Below, piece by piece: positions 7,193-15,144 of a stretch of 32,899 bases of DNA. The position numbers and the translations under genes were made by a program. Numbering within the stretch: position 1 is the first letter of the stretch; each line of letters opens with the position of its first letter. The notes beneath the pieces were generated by a model. The model was not told the DNA's origin and did not search any database. It saw only the letters and a program-made list of their open reading frames with translations. The stretch lies in assembly GCA_905236285.1 (NCBI GenBank), contig CAJOPN010000101.1, positions 1 through 32,899 of the forward strand. Reading direction: 5' to 3'. Source of the stretch: an uncultured Selenomonadaceae bacterium. Its GTDB lineage: Bacteria; Bacillota; Negativicutes; Selenomonadales; Selenomonadaceae.

Positions 7193-7220
7193 ATTATATC
7201 ATAATCAAAAAAGTTGTCAA
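7193..7220 (-). promoter_or_regulatory. Near-consensus minus-strand promoter overlapping the ahbC stop codon
   Basis: On the minus strand TTGACA (7220-7215), 16-nt spacer, TATAAT (7198-7193): both hexamers are perfect. The -35 contains the TGA stop of the ahbC gene (7219-7217). Transcription would start near 7186 and run antisense to the hydrophobic ORF. No gene with a ribosome site lies between here and the terminator at 6862-6884, so its product is best explained as a regulatory RNA. Confidence 0.75.
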
Positions 7221-8389
7221 CTTATTTCTTCATCAGTCAAATAACATGCCGGATCTGATTCCCAAAAATCTCCCGTCTTTGCCTCAGCTCTCGTTCTGAA
7301 ATTTCCGTTGCAATTATTCAAAAATTTGCATGTCGAACATCTTCCCTTTAATAAAGATTTTCTGTTCTTCAAACCGCGCATTATCGGATTTGTTAAATCA
7401 GTCCAAATGTCTCCAAATTTTCTTTCACGAACATTTCCGAATGTGTGATGCTGAGTGAATTGATCGGGATGAACATAGCCGAAAGGATCAACTTCACCGA
7501 ATGCAATTCCGCTCCGATTGCCTCCATTCGTCGAAATATATTTTTTTATTTGTTCGGCAATTTTTTCGTCGCCGTCTTTCAATGCTTTCAAATACATATA
7601 AACGCCATCACAATGATTGTCTACCGTCAAAATTTCTTTTTCGAGTCCGCGATTTTCAAAATCTTTCGTACGTTTAATTATTATATCCATTGCGCGGCGT
7701 GAATCTTTCGGAGTAACGTCTTCATCAATCATCTTATTGCCGCGTCCCGAATATACCAAATGATAAAAACATACGCGATTTATTTTTTTCTCTTCAATAA
7801 AATCAAAAATATTTTCCAAGTCGCGCAAATTATGTTGATTGATTGTAAAACGAAGTCCGACACGCTGACCGACTTCCACACAATTTTCAATTCCGCGCAT
7901 TGCCTTTTCATATGCTCCGTCAACTCCGCGAAATTTATCGTTGACTTCCTTCAAGCCATCAAGCGAAATTCCGACGTAACCTATTCCAATATCTTTTATT
8001 TTTTTTGCAATTTCTTTAGTAATTAATGTGCCGTTTGTCGAAAGTGTCGGACGTACATTTTTTTTTGCCGCGTATTCTGCCAATTCAAAAAAATCTTCAC
8101 GAATTAAAGGCTCGCCGCCGCTGAATAATAATACCGGCACTTTAAATTCAGCCAAGTCATCAATAAATTTTTTTGCTTCATCTGTAGTCAATTCATTTTG
8201 ATATTTTTTTCCGTCCGATTCCATGTAGCAATGACGACATTTCAAATTGCATGTTTTTGTCGAATTCCAAACGACTACCGGTCCGAATCCTTCAGCCGCT
8301 CCGTTCTTCATTCGATTTGCTCCTTTTGAATATCTCAATTTATCGCCGTAATAATCACGCGCAAATAATAATTTTGTTACACTTATCAA
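7217..8389 (-). CDS. ahbC: AhbC/NirJ-type radical SAM protein (siroheme-dependent heme synthesis)
   Basis: 390 residues. The radical SAM cluster motif CNLKCRHCY gives C47, C51 and C54, followed by LLFSGGEPLIRED and LSTNGTLIT. The C-terminal part has an auxiliary cluster region, GRCSTCKFLNNCNGNFR, then DPACYLTDEE, typical of the AhbC/AhbD/NirJ group. The N-terminus MISVTKLL also fits AhbC, which removes acetate side chains from 12,18-didecarboxysiroheme. The start is TTG 8389, 10 nt after GAGG, and only this start gives that N-terminus. It is last in the cof-ftsY-surE-mutase-tetR operon, 12 nt after tetR. No ahbA, ahbB or ahbD is in the window, so a NirJ-like or other SPASM-type role is not excluded. 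Confidence 0.75.
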   Translation of the reverse strand: MISVTKLLFARDYYGDKLRYSKGANRMKNGAAEGFGPVVVWNSTKTCNLKCRHCYMESDGKKYQNELTTDEAKKFIDDLAEFKVPVLLFSGGEPLIREDFFELAEYAAKKNVRPTLSTNGTLITKEIAKKIKDIGIGYVGISLDGLKEVNDKFRGVDGAYEKAMRGIENCVEVGQRVGLRFTINQHNLRDLENIFDFIEEKKINRVCFYHLVYSGRGNKMIDEDVTPKDSRRAMDIIIKRTKDFENRGLEKEILTVDNHCDGVYMYLKALKDGDEKIAEQIKKYISTNGGNRSGIAFGEVDPFGYVHPDQFTQHHTFGNVRERKFGDIWTDLTNPIMRGLKNRKSLLKGRCSTCKFLNNCNGNFRTRAEAKTGDFWESDPACYLTDEEIS

Positions 8390-8401
8390 TTTAAATCAAC
8401 C

Positions 8402-8995
8402 TCAAAAATTTTTTATTCCGTCAATTAAAATTTTCACTTTCCATTCAATATTTTTTTGAAATGAAATATCCAATTTGCTGAAGGATGCCGCTTGATAAAT
8501 TGAATGAAACATTTCTGCAATTAAACTTGACGGTACATCTTTTTTTATTTCTCCATTCGATTGTCCACGCTCAATTATCATTTCAAAAATCGGTTTAAAT
8601 GTAGGAGTATGTTGACGAATCGGCAAAAATTCAGGCTTGTCGCTGTGTTCGGACACAGATAAAAATAACGGCAGTACAAATTTATTTTTCTCCAAAAGTT
8701 TTGTTATCTCTCTGCAAGCCAATTCAAGCAATTTCAATGAAGAAAGATTTTTTGATTTTTCTTTGTCAATTACCGACTCAACTTTTTCGGCGAGACTTTT
8801 TAAAAGTGCAAGCAAAAGTTCTTCCTTCGACGCGAAATAATTATAAAATGTTCCGACTCCCAATTTGGCGGTATTCATTATATCGGCTATTGATGTTTCG
8901 CTGAATCCTTTTTTTACAAATTGAAATGAGGCGGCATCCAATATTTTCTGTCTGTAAATTAATTTTTTTTGTTCGCGAGGAGTTATTTTAATCAC
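8402..8995 (-). CDS. TetR/AcrR family transcriptional regulator
   Basis: 197 residues. The N-terminal helix-turn-helix is clear: ILDAASFQFVKKGFSETSIA, then IMNTAKLGVGTFYNYFASKE, the TetR signature. The rest is a helical ligand-binding domain with no recognisable ligand. It sits 6 nt after the hexomutase gene and 12 nt before ahbC, so it may control ahbC or its own operon. I see no obvious palindromic operator near 13080-13142. The start GTG 8995 runs into GAGGTG, leaving no normal spacing; a rarer start a few codons on is possible. Confidence 0.9.
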   Translation of the reverse strand: MIKITPREQKKLIYRQKILDAASFQFVKKGFSETSIADIMNTAKLGVGTFYNYFASKEELLLALLKSLAEKVESVIDKEKSKNLSSLKLLELACREITKLLEKNKFVLPLFLSVSEHSDKPEFLPIRQHTPTFKPIFEMIIERGQSNGEIKKDVPSSLIAEMFHSIYQAASFSKLDISFQKNIEWKVKILIDGIKNF

Positions 8996-9001
8996 CTCAT
9001 T

Positions 9002-10522
9002 TTAATCCAACGATGAAATATCCAAATGTTCAAAGTCATTGAGCAAATTTTTAATTTCGGCGATTATTTTTTTCAGACCGCCTTTAAATTTACTTTCGAC
9101 ATTTAACGGCATTTTCGGTTCGTGAAGTGACATTCTCAAAAGTGCCGAGCCAATTTTTTCATCATCTCCGAAATTTAATCTTACTCCTTCAAAATTCGGT
9201 TCGGCAATTTCTATTCCTCTGTCGATTGCACGCGATTGAAATTCTGAGAGAATTTTGTTGCCGTATGCACGAAAATTTTCAACGCCTTTAATTTTTAATC
9301 TGAACTCTGCCATTTCAGCCGGATAATTTAATTTTTCAATCAAATGCGACAAATCCATTTTATTTTTGCGAGCTTTGGCGGCAGCAATTAAAATTTTTAC
9401 CGAAAGATATGCACCGTCATCAAGATAATAATTTTCTCTCAATGCTCCGTGTCCGCTCGTCTCGATTGCCAAAGGTGAAGTTATGCCCGCCAAATTTAAT
9501 TCAATGCACTTATTGATAACATTTCGATAACCGCGCATATATCTTATATGATGAAGACCGAGTTCCTGTTCCAAAAAAATTGTCAAATCGTCTGAAGTAA
9601 CCGAATCGGTAACAATCGTACTGTGCGGATAATCCTGAGCAATAATCGCGGCGATCATTGCAATCAAGGAATCGCGGCAAATTTCTTTTCCGTCACTCAA
9701 AACCGCACTCATTCTGTCAACGTCGGTATCAAAAATTAATCCTAAGTCGGCTTTATTTTCGAGAACTGCCTTTTGAAGTGATTTCATCGCCTCTTCATCT
9801 TCGGGATTCGGCATGTGATGCGGAAATTTTCCGTTCGGTTCAAGAAATTGACTGCCTGAAATATCTGCTCCGAGCGGTTTTAAAACTTTCGTTGCAAAAA
9901 ATCCTCCCGAACCGTTTCCTGCATCAACTATTATGTGCATTCCTTCAAACGGTTTTTCGATTGCGCCGAGTTTTTTTCTGATTTTGTTGCATAAATGTTT
10001 TGAATATATTTCGATCAAATTTATTTTTTCGATTTCTTCATTTGAAGCGGAATGAATTTCTTCGACTGCACAGGCATATTTTAAAATCGTCGTTACATTT
10101 TCGTGTTCAATTCCTCCCATCTTGGTGAAAAATTTTAATCCGTTACGATTGAAAGGAAGATGGCTCGCAGTTATCATTATTGAACCGTCGGTATTTGTTT
10201 CTTGAAAAATATTTGACATGAACATTGCGGGAGTAGAGGCAAGTCCGCAATCAAAAATTTTGACTCCCGCCGCCGACAATGATTCAAAGATTGCCTTTTT
10301 AAAAATTTCCGAACTGATTCGCGGATCGTGTCCGACTGCAATTTTTAATTCTGAAGGAAATTTTTCACTCTGCTCACTCAAAAATTTTACAAAACCCGTT
10401 GCAATTCGATTTGCCGCCTCAGCCGTGAAATTTATTTTTTCGCCTTCAACGCCTTTAAGTGCAATTCCTCTTATATCGCTGCCGTTTGCCAATCTCATTA
10501 TTTCTTTTTCAGTCATCATCAT
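9002..10522 (-). CDS. Phosphomannomutase/phosphoglucomutase family protein
   Basis: 506 residues with the alpha-D-phosphohexomutase order: DIRGIALKGV at the N-terminus, the active-site phosphoserine loop TASHLPFNRNGLKF (S120), the magnesium loop DTDVDR (265-270), a sugar-recognition segment around AIETSGHGALRENY, and a phosphate-binding C-terminal domain. It interconverts hexose 1- and 6-phosphates, feeding envelope polysaccharide precursors; substrate choice between mannose and glucose cannot be read. The usual loop is TASHNP; here leucine replaces asparagine. Three ATGs in a row follow AAGGTG, so the exact start is uncertain by two codons. Its beginning overlaps surE by 14 nt. Confidence 0.92.
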   Translation of the reverse strand: MMMTEKEIMRLANGSDIRGIALKGVEGEKINFTAEAANRIATGFVKFLSEQSEKFPSELKIAVGHDPRISSEIFKKAIFESLSAAGVKIFDCGLASTPAMFMSNIFQETNTDGSIMITASHLPFNRNGLKFFTKMGGIEHENVTTILKYACAVEEIHSASNEEIEKINLIEIYSKHLCNKIRKKLGAIEKPFEGMHIIVDAGNGSGGFFATKVLKPLGADISGSQFLEPNGKFPHHMPNPEDEEAMKSLQKAVLENKADLGLIFDTDVDRMSAVLSDGKEICRDSLIAMIAAIIAQDYPHSTIVTDSVTSDDLTIFLEQELGLHHIRYMRGYRNVINKCIELNLAGITSPLAIETSGHGALRENYYLDDGAYLSVKILIAAAKARKNKMDLSHLIEKLNYPAEMAEFRLKIKGVENFRAYGNKILSEFQSRAIDRGIEIAEPNFEGVRLNFGDDEKIGSALLRMSLHEPKMPLNVESKFKGGLKKIIAEIKNLLNDFEHLDISSLD

Positions 10523-11309
10523 TTTTCACCTTCATTGAATCGTAATCAGTTAAATCGACATGAAGAGACGTAACCGAAACGTAACCTTCATCTGCGGCAA
10601 AAATATCTGTGCCTTCACCGCGTTCAATGTCATAAACTTGACCGCCGACACGATAAAATTTTCTGTCGTTTTCGTCCGTATGATATTGAAACGCATTTAT
10701 ATAATCTCTTCTTCCGAGTTTTGCAAATTTAAATTGCGGCTTATTGTCTTTGTATCGTTTCGGGAAATTTATATTATAAAAAAATTGTCTGTGTTCATTT
10801 TTTTTCATTTCATTTTCAAGATATTCAACCGTTGCATTGGCGGCATCTTCAAACGAAATTTCAGATTCAACATCGAGAGAAATTGCTGCAGATGAAATTT
10901 CATGTAGAAAACCTTCCATTGCTGCGCCGACTGTTCCTGAATATAAAACGTCCGTTGCAAGATTAGAGCCGTGATTTATTCCGCTTAATACCAATTCGGG
11001 CCAATTTCCTTCGCACATCGCCTCAAGATAAATTTTTGTGCAGTCGGTTGGAGTTCCATCAATAGCCCATGTTTCTATTTTTTTATCTATTTTTGTGTTC
11101 GGACAATGATTTTTTAAAAGTTCTTCAATTTGTTCATCGGTTATTTTCATAAATTCGACCTGTCTCAAAACCGAAAGCGCGTGACTCATTCCGCTTTGTT
11201 GTTTGAGTGGAGCAACTATTATTACTTCGTGCCGTTTAGCAAGTGCAACTGCCAATGCCCAAATTCCGAGTGCTCTTATTCCGTCGTCATTCGTCAACAA
11301 TATTTTCAT
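10509..11309 (-). CDS. surE: 5'/3'-nucleotidase SurE
   Basis: 266 residues. The N-terminus LLTNDDGIRALGI holds the metal-binding aspartate pair D8-D9, followed by VAPLKQQSGMSHALSV, AIDGTPTDCTKIYLEA and SGINHGSNLATDVLYSGTVGA, all SurE hallmarks. The enzyme dephosphorylates nucleoside monophosphates. The ATG at 11309 has AAGGTG eight bases upstream. It starts 12 nt after ftsY and ends inside the hexomutase gene. Length is typical. Confidence 0.96.
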   Translation of the reverse strand: MKILLTNDDGIRALGIWALAVALAKRHEVIIVAPLKQQSGMSHALSVLRQVEFMKITDEQIEELLKNHCPNTKIDKKIETWAIDGTPTDCTKIYLEAMCEGNWPELVLSGINHGSNLATDVLYSGTVGAAMEGFLHEISSAAISLDVESEISFEDAANATVEYLENEMKKNEHRQFFYNINFPKRYKDNKPQFKFAKLGRRDYINAFQYHTDENDRKFYRVGGQVYDIERGEGTDIFAADEGYVSVTSLHVDLTDYDSMKVKNDDD

Positions 11310-11321
11310 AAGTTTTCACCT

Positions 11322-12251
11322 TCAATCTTTAATTTCAAAAAGTGCTGAGGCAAAATCATCGGAATTAAATGGTTTTAAATCTTCAACGCCTTCACCTATT
11401 CCAATCCATTTGACCGGGATTGACAATTCTGATTTGATTCCGATAATTACTCCGCCTTTTGCAGTTCCGTCAAGTTTCGTCAATACCAAGCCGGTAATCG
11501 GTGCCGCCTTTGTAAAAATTTCTGCTTGCGAAATTGCATTTTGTCCCGTACCTGCATCCAAAATTAAAAGTGTTTCATGTGGTGCGCCGTGAACCCCTTT
11601 TCCGATTACGCGATTTATTTTTTTGAGTTCTTCCATTAAATTATATCTGTTTTGCAATCTTCCTGCAGTATCGACAATTAAAACATCAATATTTCTTGCT
11701 TTTGCGGCACGTGCGGCATCCAACGCGACACTTGACGGATCTGATCCTTCTTCGTGTTTTATTATTGATGCTCCCGTTCTCTCTGCCCAAATTTCAAGTT
11801 GATCGATTGCAGCGGCTCTGAAAGTATCTGCAGCGGCAAGCATGACAGATTTGCCCTGCGCTTTATAATATGCACTCAATTTTCCTATCGTCGTCGTTTT
11901 TCCTGCTCCATTGACTCCCGTCACCAATATTACATATGGCTTGACTTCTTCAGGCGAAATTTTTTGAATGGATTCATCGTCCTGCGATAATATATTACTG
12001 ATTTCTTTTTGCAGAAACGGTTTTAAATCTTCCGGCGAATTGATTAATTTTTTGCGTATTCCCTTTTTGACTGCCGCCATTAATTTTTCTGTCGTCGAAG
12101 GTCCGACATCTGAAAGTATCAAGGTTTCTTCCAATTCATCAAGAAATTTATCATCTATATCAGCGTAGCCGATTATTAATTTTTCTATTTTCTCTGTTAA
12201 TGTCTCTCTCGTTTTTGAAAGACTTTCCTTTAATTTATCGAAAAATCCCAT
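11322..12251 (-). CDS. ftsY: Signal recognition particle receptor FtsY
   Basis: 309 residues: a short N-terminal amphipathic stretch (MGFFDKLKESLSKTRETL) instead of a long acidic A domain, the four-helix N domain, and the G domain with GVNGAGKTTTIGKL (P-loop), DTFRAAAIDQLEIW, DTAGRLQNR and TKLDGTAKGG, ending GVGEGVEDL-like IGIGEGVEDLKPFNSDDFA. It docks SRP-ribosome complexes at the membrane for co-translational insertion. In many Bacillota ftsY follows smc; here they are about 9 kb apart on opposite strands. It lies 12 nt from both neighbours in the cof-ftsY-surE operon. Confidence 0.97.
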   Translation of the reverse strand: MGFFDKLKESLSKTRETLTEKIEKLIIGYADIDDKFLDELEETLILSDVGPSTTEKLMAAVKKGIRKKLINSPEDLKPFLQKEISNILSQDDESIQKISPEEVKPYVILVTGVNGAGKTTTIGKLSAYYKAQGKSVMLAAADTFRAAAIDQLEIWAERTGASIIKHEEGSDPSSVALDAARAAKARNIDVLIVDTAGRLQNRYNLMEELKKINRVIGKGVHGAPHETLLILDAGTGQNAISQAEIFTKAAPITGLVLTKLDGTAKGGVIIGIKSELSIPVKWIGIGEGVEDLKPFNSDDFASALFEIKD

Positions 12252-12263
12252 TCAATCACTTCC

Positions 12264-13079
12264 TCATTTAAAAAAAATTTTGTTTATCGCGTTCAAAACT
12301 CCGTCGTGATCGTTATCGGTCGTCACAAAGTCCGCGATTGATTTTATTTCGTCATCTGCATTTCCCATTGCAACGGAATATCCCGCAGCTTGAAGAATTT
12401 CTATATCATTCGGCGCATCTCCTATTGCAATCGTTTCTGAAATTTCGACGTTGAGATATTTGCAAAGTTCAATCAATCCCGATGCTTTAGTAATGTTTAA
12501 CGGCGATGCCTCAAGATTGTTCGATTCGGCAAAGACAAGCTGAAGATTTCGATTTTTAAGTTTTTCGACGCTCCGATCTCTCGATTCTTTATTTCGATGA
12601 TACAAATTCACTTTCATAATTTTTTCTTTGTTTTCTATTGCATATTTTTTTATATCTTCGCATTTAATACAAATTCTGTCAAACATTTCAAAATATATTC
12701 CCATTCCGAAATCAGACATTTTTTCAATATCTTTCGATCGTGCTATTGAATCTTCAACAGTCAAAAGGTGAATCATTGCATTTTCCTCTTCACCGACTTC
12801 AATTATTTTCAGACAATCGTCAAAAGGTACTGCGTGAATTGAAATTGCTTTTTCTTCAAAAAAATCATAAATGACACCGCCGCTCGCCAGAATTGCATAA
12901 CGCATATTTTTAAAATCTTCTCTGTAAGCACTCATTTCAGCCAAACAACGACCGCTTGCAATTATTACATGAATTTTATTCTCAAGCAGTCGATTGATTC
13001 CTTTAAGAGTTTCGGACGAAATTTTTTTTGATGAATTTAAAACTGTTCCGTCCATATCGAGTGCCAATATTTTATACAT
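12264..13079 (-). CDS. Cof-type HAD-superfamily phosphatase
   Basis: 271 residues with the HAD motifs: DMDGTVLNS (motif I, nucleophile D8), IIASGRC (motif II), the conserved lysine before a cap-core return, and IAIGDAPNDIEILQAAGYSVAMGNA (motif III/IV). The large C2B cap places it in the Cof group, which acts on sugar phosphates, flavin or pyridoxal phosphates; the substrate is not readable. It has a good ribosome site (GGAGAG) and is first in a six-gene operon, behind the extended -10 at 13117-13125. Confidence 0.93.
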   Translation of the reverse strand: MYKILALDMDGTVLNSSKKISSETLKGINRLLENKIHVIIASGRCLAEMSAYREDFKNMRYAILASGGVIYDFFEEKAISIHAVPFDDCLKIIEVGEEENAMIHLLTVEDSIARSKDIEKMSDFGMGIYFEMFDRICIKCEDIKKYAIENKEKIMKVNLYHRNKESRDRSVEKLKNRNLQLVFAESNNLEASPLNITKASGLIELCKYLNVEISETIAIGDAPNDIEILQAAGYSVAMGNADDEIKSIADFVTTDNDHDGVLNAINKIFFK

Positions 13080-13116
13080 TTCAAAAATCTCTCCGCAATT
13101 TATAATTTTTGTTTTT

Positions 13117-13125
13117 ATTATATCA
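13117..13125 (-). promoter_or_regulatory. Extended -10 promoter of the cof-ftsY-surE-mutase-tetR-ahbC operon
   Basis: The minus strand reads TGATATAAT (13125-13117), a perfect -10 with the TGn extension, about 40 nt upstream of the cof start at 13079. No good -35 is visible 17 nt further upstream, as is usual for extended -10 promoters. Confidence 0.55.
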
Positions 13126-13142
13126 CATTTTTTTATATAAGA

Positions 13143-13592
13143 CTATTTTTCTTTGATAATATCGCCGTCAAAATTTATTTTTAAAATTTCATCAGTCGAA
13201 ATTATTTTTTCCGTTTCATTTTGTGATTCAGATTTAATTAAAATCGTATAATCAGCCAATGCGCGAAGATTTGTATTTTTCAAAAGAAGATAATCGCCTT
13301 CAATCAAAATAATTTCTTCGTCGGATTCGTCATATCTCATTGCACGAATTTTATTTTGCAATTCATCAATATCAAAATCTTCGGAAGGAATATTCATAAC
13401 GAAAATTTTTGTGAGTGAAGAATTTTTTCCCGAAATTTTTTCGAGACATTCAGCAATCATTTTTCTTTCGACTGAGGACGACACCAAATAAGCAATTATT
13501 TTTCGTCCGCCTGATTGTTCATAAATTTCATTTAAATTTTTCAATAACGGTATAAATATTTCATTGATAATTTTTTCGCTGAATTCTTTCAT
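13143..13592 (-). CDS. Unknown protein, possibly a degenerate uridine-kinase-like P-loop fold
   Basis: 149 residues, unrecognised. The layout recalls a nucleoside-kinase fold: an N-terminal strand-turn-helix (KIIAYLVSSSVERKMIAECL) where kinases have GxxGSGKT, and a segment DEEIILIEGDYLLL followed by LRALADYTILIKSESQNE. The latter resembles the VIVVEG...LRDLxDLKIFVD stretch of uridine kinases. The P-loop glycines and the GKT lysine-threonine are absent, so ATP binding is doubtful. It directly follows the DUF1850 gene with no gap, using a GGAG inside that gene, and is last in the TAXI receptor operon. It is soluble, with no signal peptide or membrane segment. The fold idea is inference; gene reality is well supported by coupling. 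Confidence 0.7.
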   Translation of the reverse strand: MKEFSEKIINEIFIPLLKNLNEIYEQSGGRKIIAYLVSSSVERKMIAECLEKISGKNSSLTKIFVMNIPSEDFDIDELQNKIRAMRYDESDEEIILIEGDYLLLKNTNLRALADYTILIKSESQNETEKIISTDEILKINFDGDIIKEK

Positions 13593-14093
13593 TTAAAAAA
13601 ACTCCTTCAATAATTTGTAACGCAGCAAAATTTTAATTCGTATTAATGAACCCGCAGAAAATTTTTCATGAAGCGGCAAAATTTTTTCATCAATTTTTAA
13701 AGTCAATTCGGTATTAAGTCCCGTCCGCAATTCCAAAATTTTTATTGAACGATTAATTTCGTCCATAATAAAAAAATTTCCTTCATTTTTAAAATTTCCG
13801 TCCGTCTCCAAAAACGGCAATCCCACTCCGAAAGATTGATAGCGTGTCGATTTTAAAATAAATCCGTCACAATCGTCATTAATTATAAAAAATTCTTCAA
13901 CAGGAGTTTTTTGAACCGAATGAATAAATCTCGTCGAAAATTTTTGTCCGCTCTGTGCAGTTTTTGAAAATAAAATTTTTTTGTCGCTTTCGATTAAAAA
14001 TACAGGTTGAAAAAAATAATACGAAATTATAAAAAAGAGTGCACCCGAAAATAAGATGCGCTCTTTTAATTTTATACGTTTAAAAAATTTCAT
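13593..14093 (-). CDS. DUF1850 family protein (TAXI-TRAP associated)
   Basis: 166 residues with one N-terminal membrane segment (ILFSGALFFIISYYFFQP) and an extracytoplasmic part containing FIHSVQKTPVEEFF and RYQSFGVGLPF, the two best conserved DUF1850 features. DUF1850 genes commonly accompany TAXI receptors and fused TRAP permeases; their function is unknown to me. It sits 6 nt after the TAXI receptor gene and directly before the unknown gene at 13143. No permease gene follows, which is unusual for the family. Confidence 0.8.
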   Translation of the reverse strand: MKFFKRIKLKERILFSGALFFIISYYFFQPVFLIESDKKILFSKTAQSGQKFSTRFIHSVQKTPVEEFFIINDDCDGFILKSTRYQSFGVGLPFLETDGNFKNEGNFFIMDEINRSIKILELRTGLNTELTLKIDEKILPLHEKFSAGSLIRIKILLRYKLLKEFF

Positions 14094-14099
14094 TACTTC

Positions 14100-15071
14100 T
14101 TATTTTTTGAAAAATTCTTCTGCGCCCGTGTTCATGGTAATTGAAATACCGTTGGCAGCATTTTCTTTTGAAATCATTTCGGCGACTGCATGAGATGATC
14201 TGAGTTTGCCGAGATTGTTGAACAACGCCGATGCAATTTTTCCGCCGACTTCAGGAGACATTTTGTCAGTTGAAATCAACATAGCCATGACTGAGACCGC
14301 AGGAGTTTCATTTTCAATTCCCGAATAAGTTCCCGACGGAATTTTTGTTTTTGTATAAAAAGGAAAATCTTTAATCAATGCGTCAGCTTTTTCTTCGTCA
14401 ATGGGAATCAATTTAATTTTTTCTTGAGAGGCAATATCTTGAACAGCCGCAGTAGGATAACCTGCAGTTACAAAAGCTGCGTCAACTTCTCCGTTTTTGA
14501 GAGCAACCGCTGCCTCACCGAATGAAAGAAATTGAACTTCAATATCTTCGTAATTCACGCCGTAAGCTGCCATAATTTGACGAGCATTTGCTTCAGCTCC
14601 CGATCCTTGTGAGCCGACTGCAATTTTTTTGCCTTTGAAATCGGCAACTGAATTAATTCCATTTTTTTCAAGAGTTACAATTTGGCAAGTTTCGGGATAA
14701 AGTGATGCGATTGCACGAAGATTTTCGATTTTTTTATCCTTGAACATTTCAGTACCGTTGACGGCATAGAAAGCAACATCATTTTGAACAATTGCGAGAT
14801 CAACCGCGCCTTCTTTGAGCATGTTTATATTTGCAACAGATGCGCCGGTACTTTGAGCACTTGCTCTCATACCTTCCTGATTGAGAATTTCAGCCATTGC
14901 TCCGCCGATTGGATAATAAGTTCCTGCCGTGCCTCCCGTTGCAATGTTGATCGGACCGTCTGATTTTGCTCCGTCTTTTGAACCGCCGCCTTGTTCACCG
15001 CAGCCGCTTACAAAAAAAGTTGTCATTACCAGCATTAGACAAAGGAGCATAAATTTGGAGACCTTACGCAT
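14100..15071 (-). CDS. TAXI-family TRAP transporter solute-binding lipoprotein
   Basis: 323 residues. A lipoprotein signal peptide ends in the lipobox VSGC near residue 24, then a G/S/K linker. The mature part has INIATGGTAGTYYPIGGAMAE, SVANINMLKEGAVDLAIVQND and GSQGSGAEANARQI, the TAXI signatures also found in glutamate/glutamine-type receptors. TRAP receptors deliver organic acids or similar solutes to a membrane permease, but none is encoded here, so it may serve a permease elsewhere. It is first in its operon, behind the promoter at 15105-15133, with AAGAGGTG before the ATG. Confidence 0.93.
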   Translation of the reverse strand: MRKVSKFMLLCLMLVMTTFFVSGCGEQGGGSKDGAKSDGPINIATGGTAGTYYPIGGAMAEILNQEGMRASAQSTGASVANINMLKEGAVDLAIVQNDVAFYAVNGTEMFKDKKIENLRAIASLYPETCQIVTLEKNGINSVADFKGKKIAVGSQGSGAEANARQIMAAYGVNYEDIEVQFLSFGEAAVALKNGEVDAAFVTAGYPTAAVQDIASQEKIKLIPIDEEKADALIKDFPFYTKTKIPSGTYSGIENETPAVSVMAMLISTDKMSPEVGGKIASALFNNLGKLRSSHAVAEMISKENAANGISITMNTGAEEFFKK

Positions 15072-15104
15072 TGAAAATCACCTCTTAAAAAATTTTTTGA
15101 AGAT

Positions 15105-15133
15105 AATATATCATAAGTTAAAAAATTTTTCAA
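15105..15133 (-). promoter_or_regulatory. Promoter of the TAXI receptor operon
   Basis: Minus strand TTGAAA (15133-15128), 17-nt spacer, TATATT (15110-15105), with a TGA extension before the -10. Both hexamers match five of six. The start of transcription would lie near 15098, about 27 nt upstream of the ATG. Confidence 0.65.
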
Positions 15134-15144
15134 TAATTTCAAAA

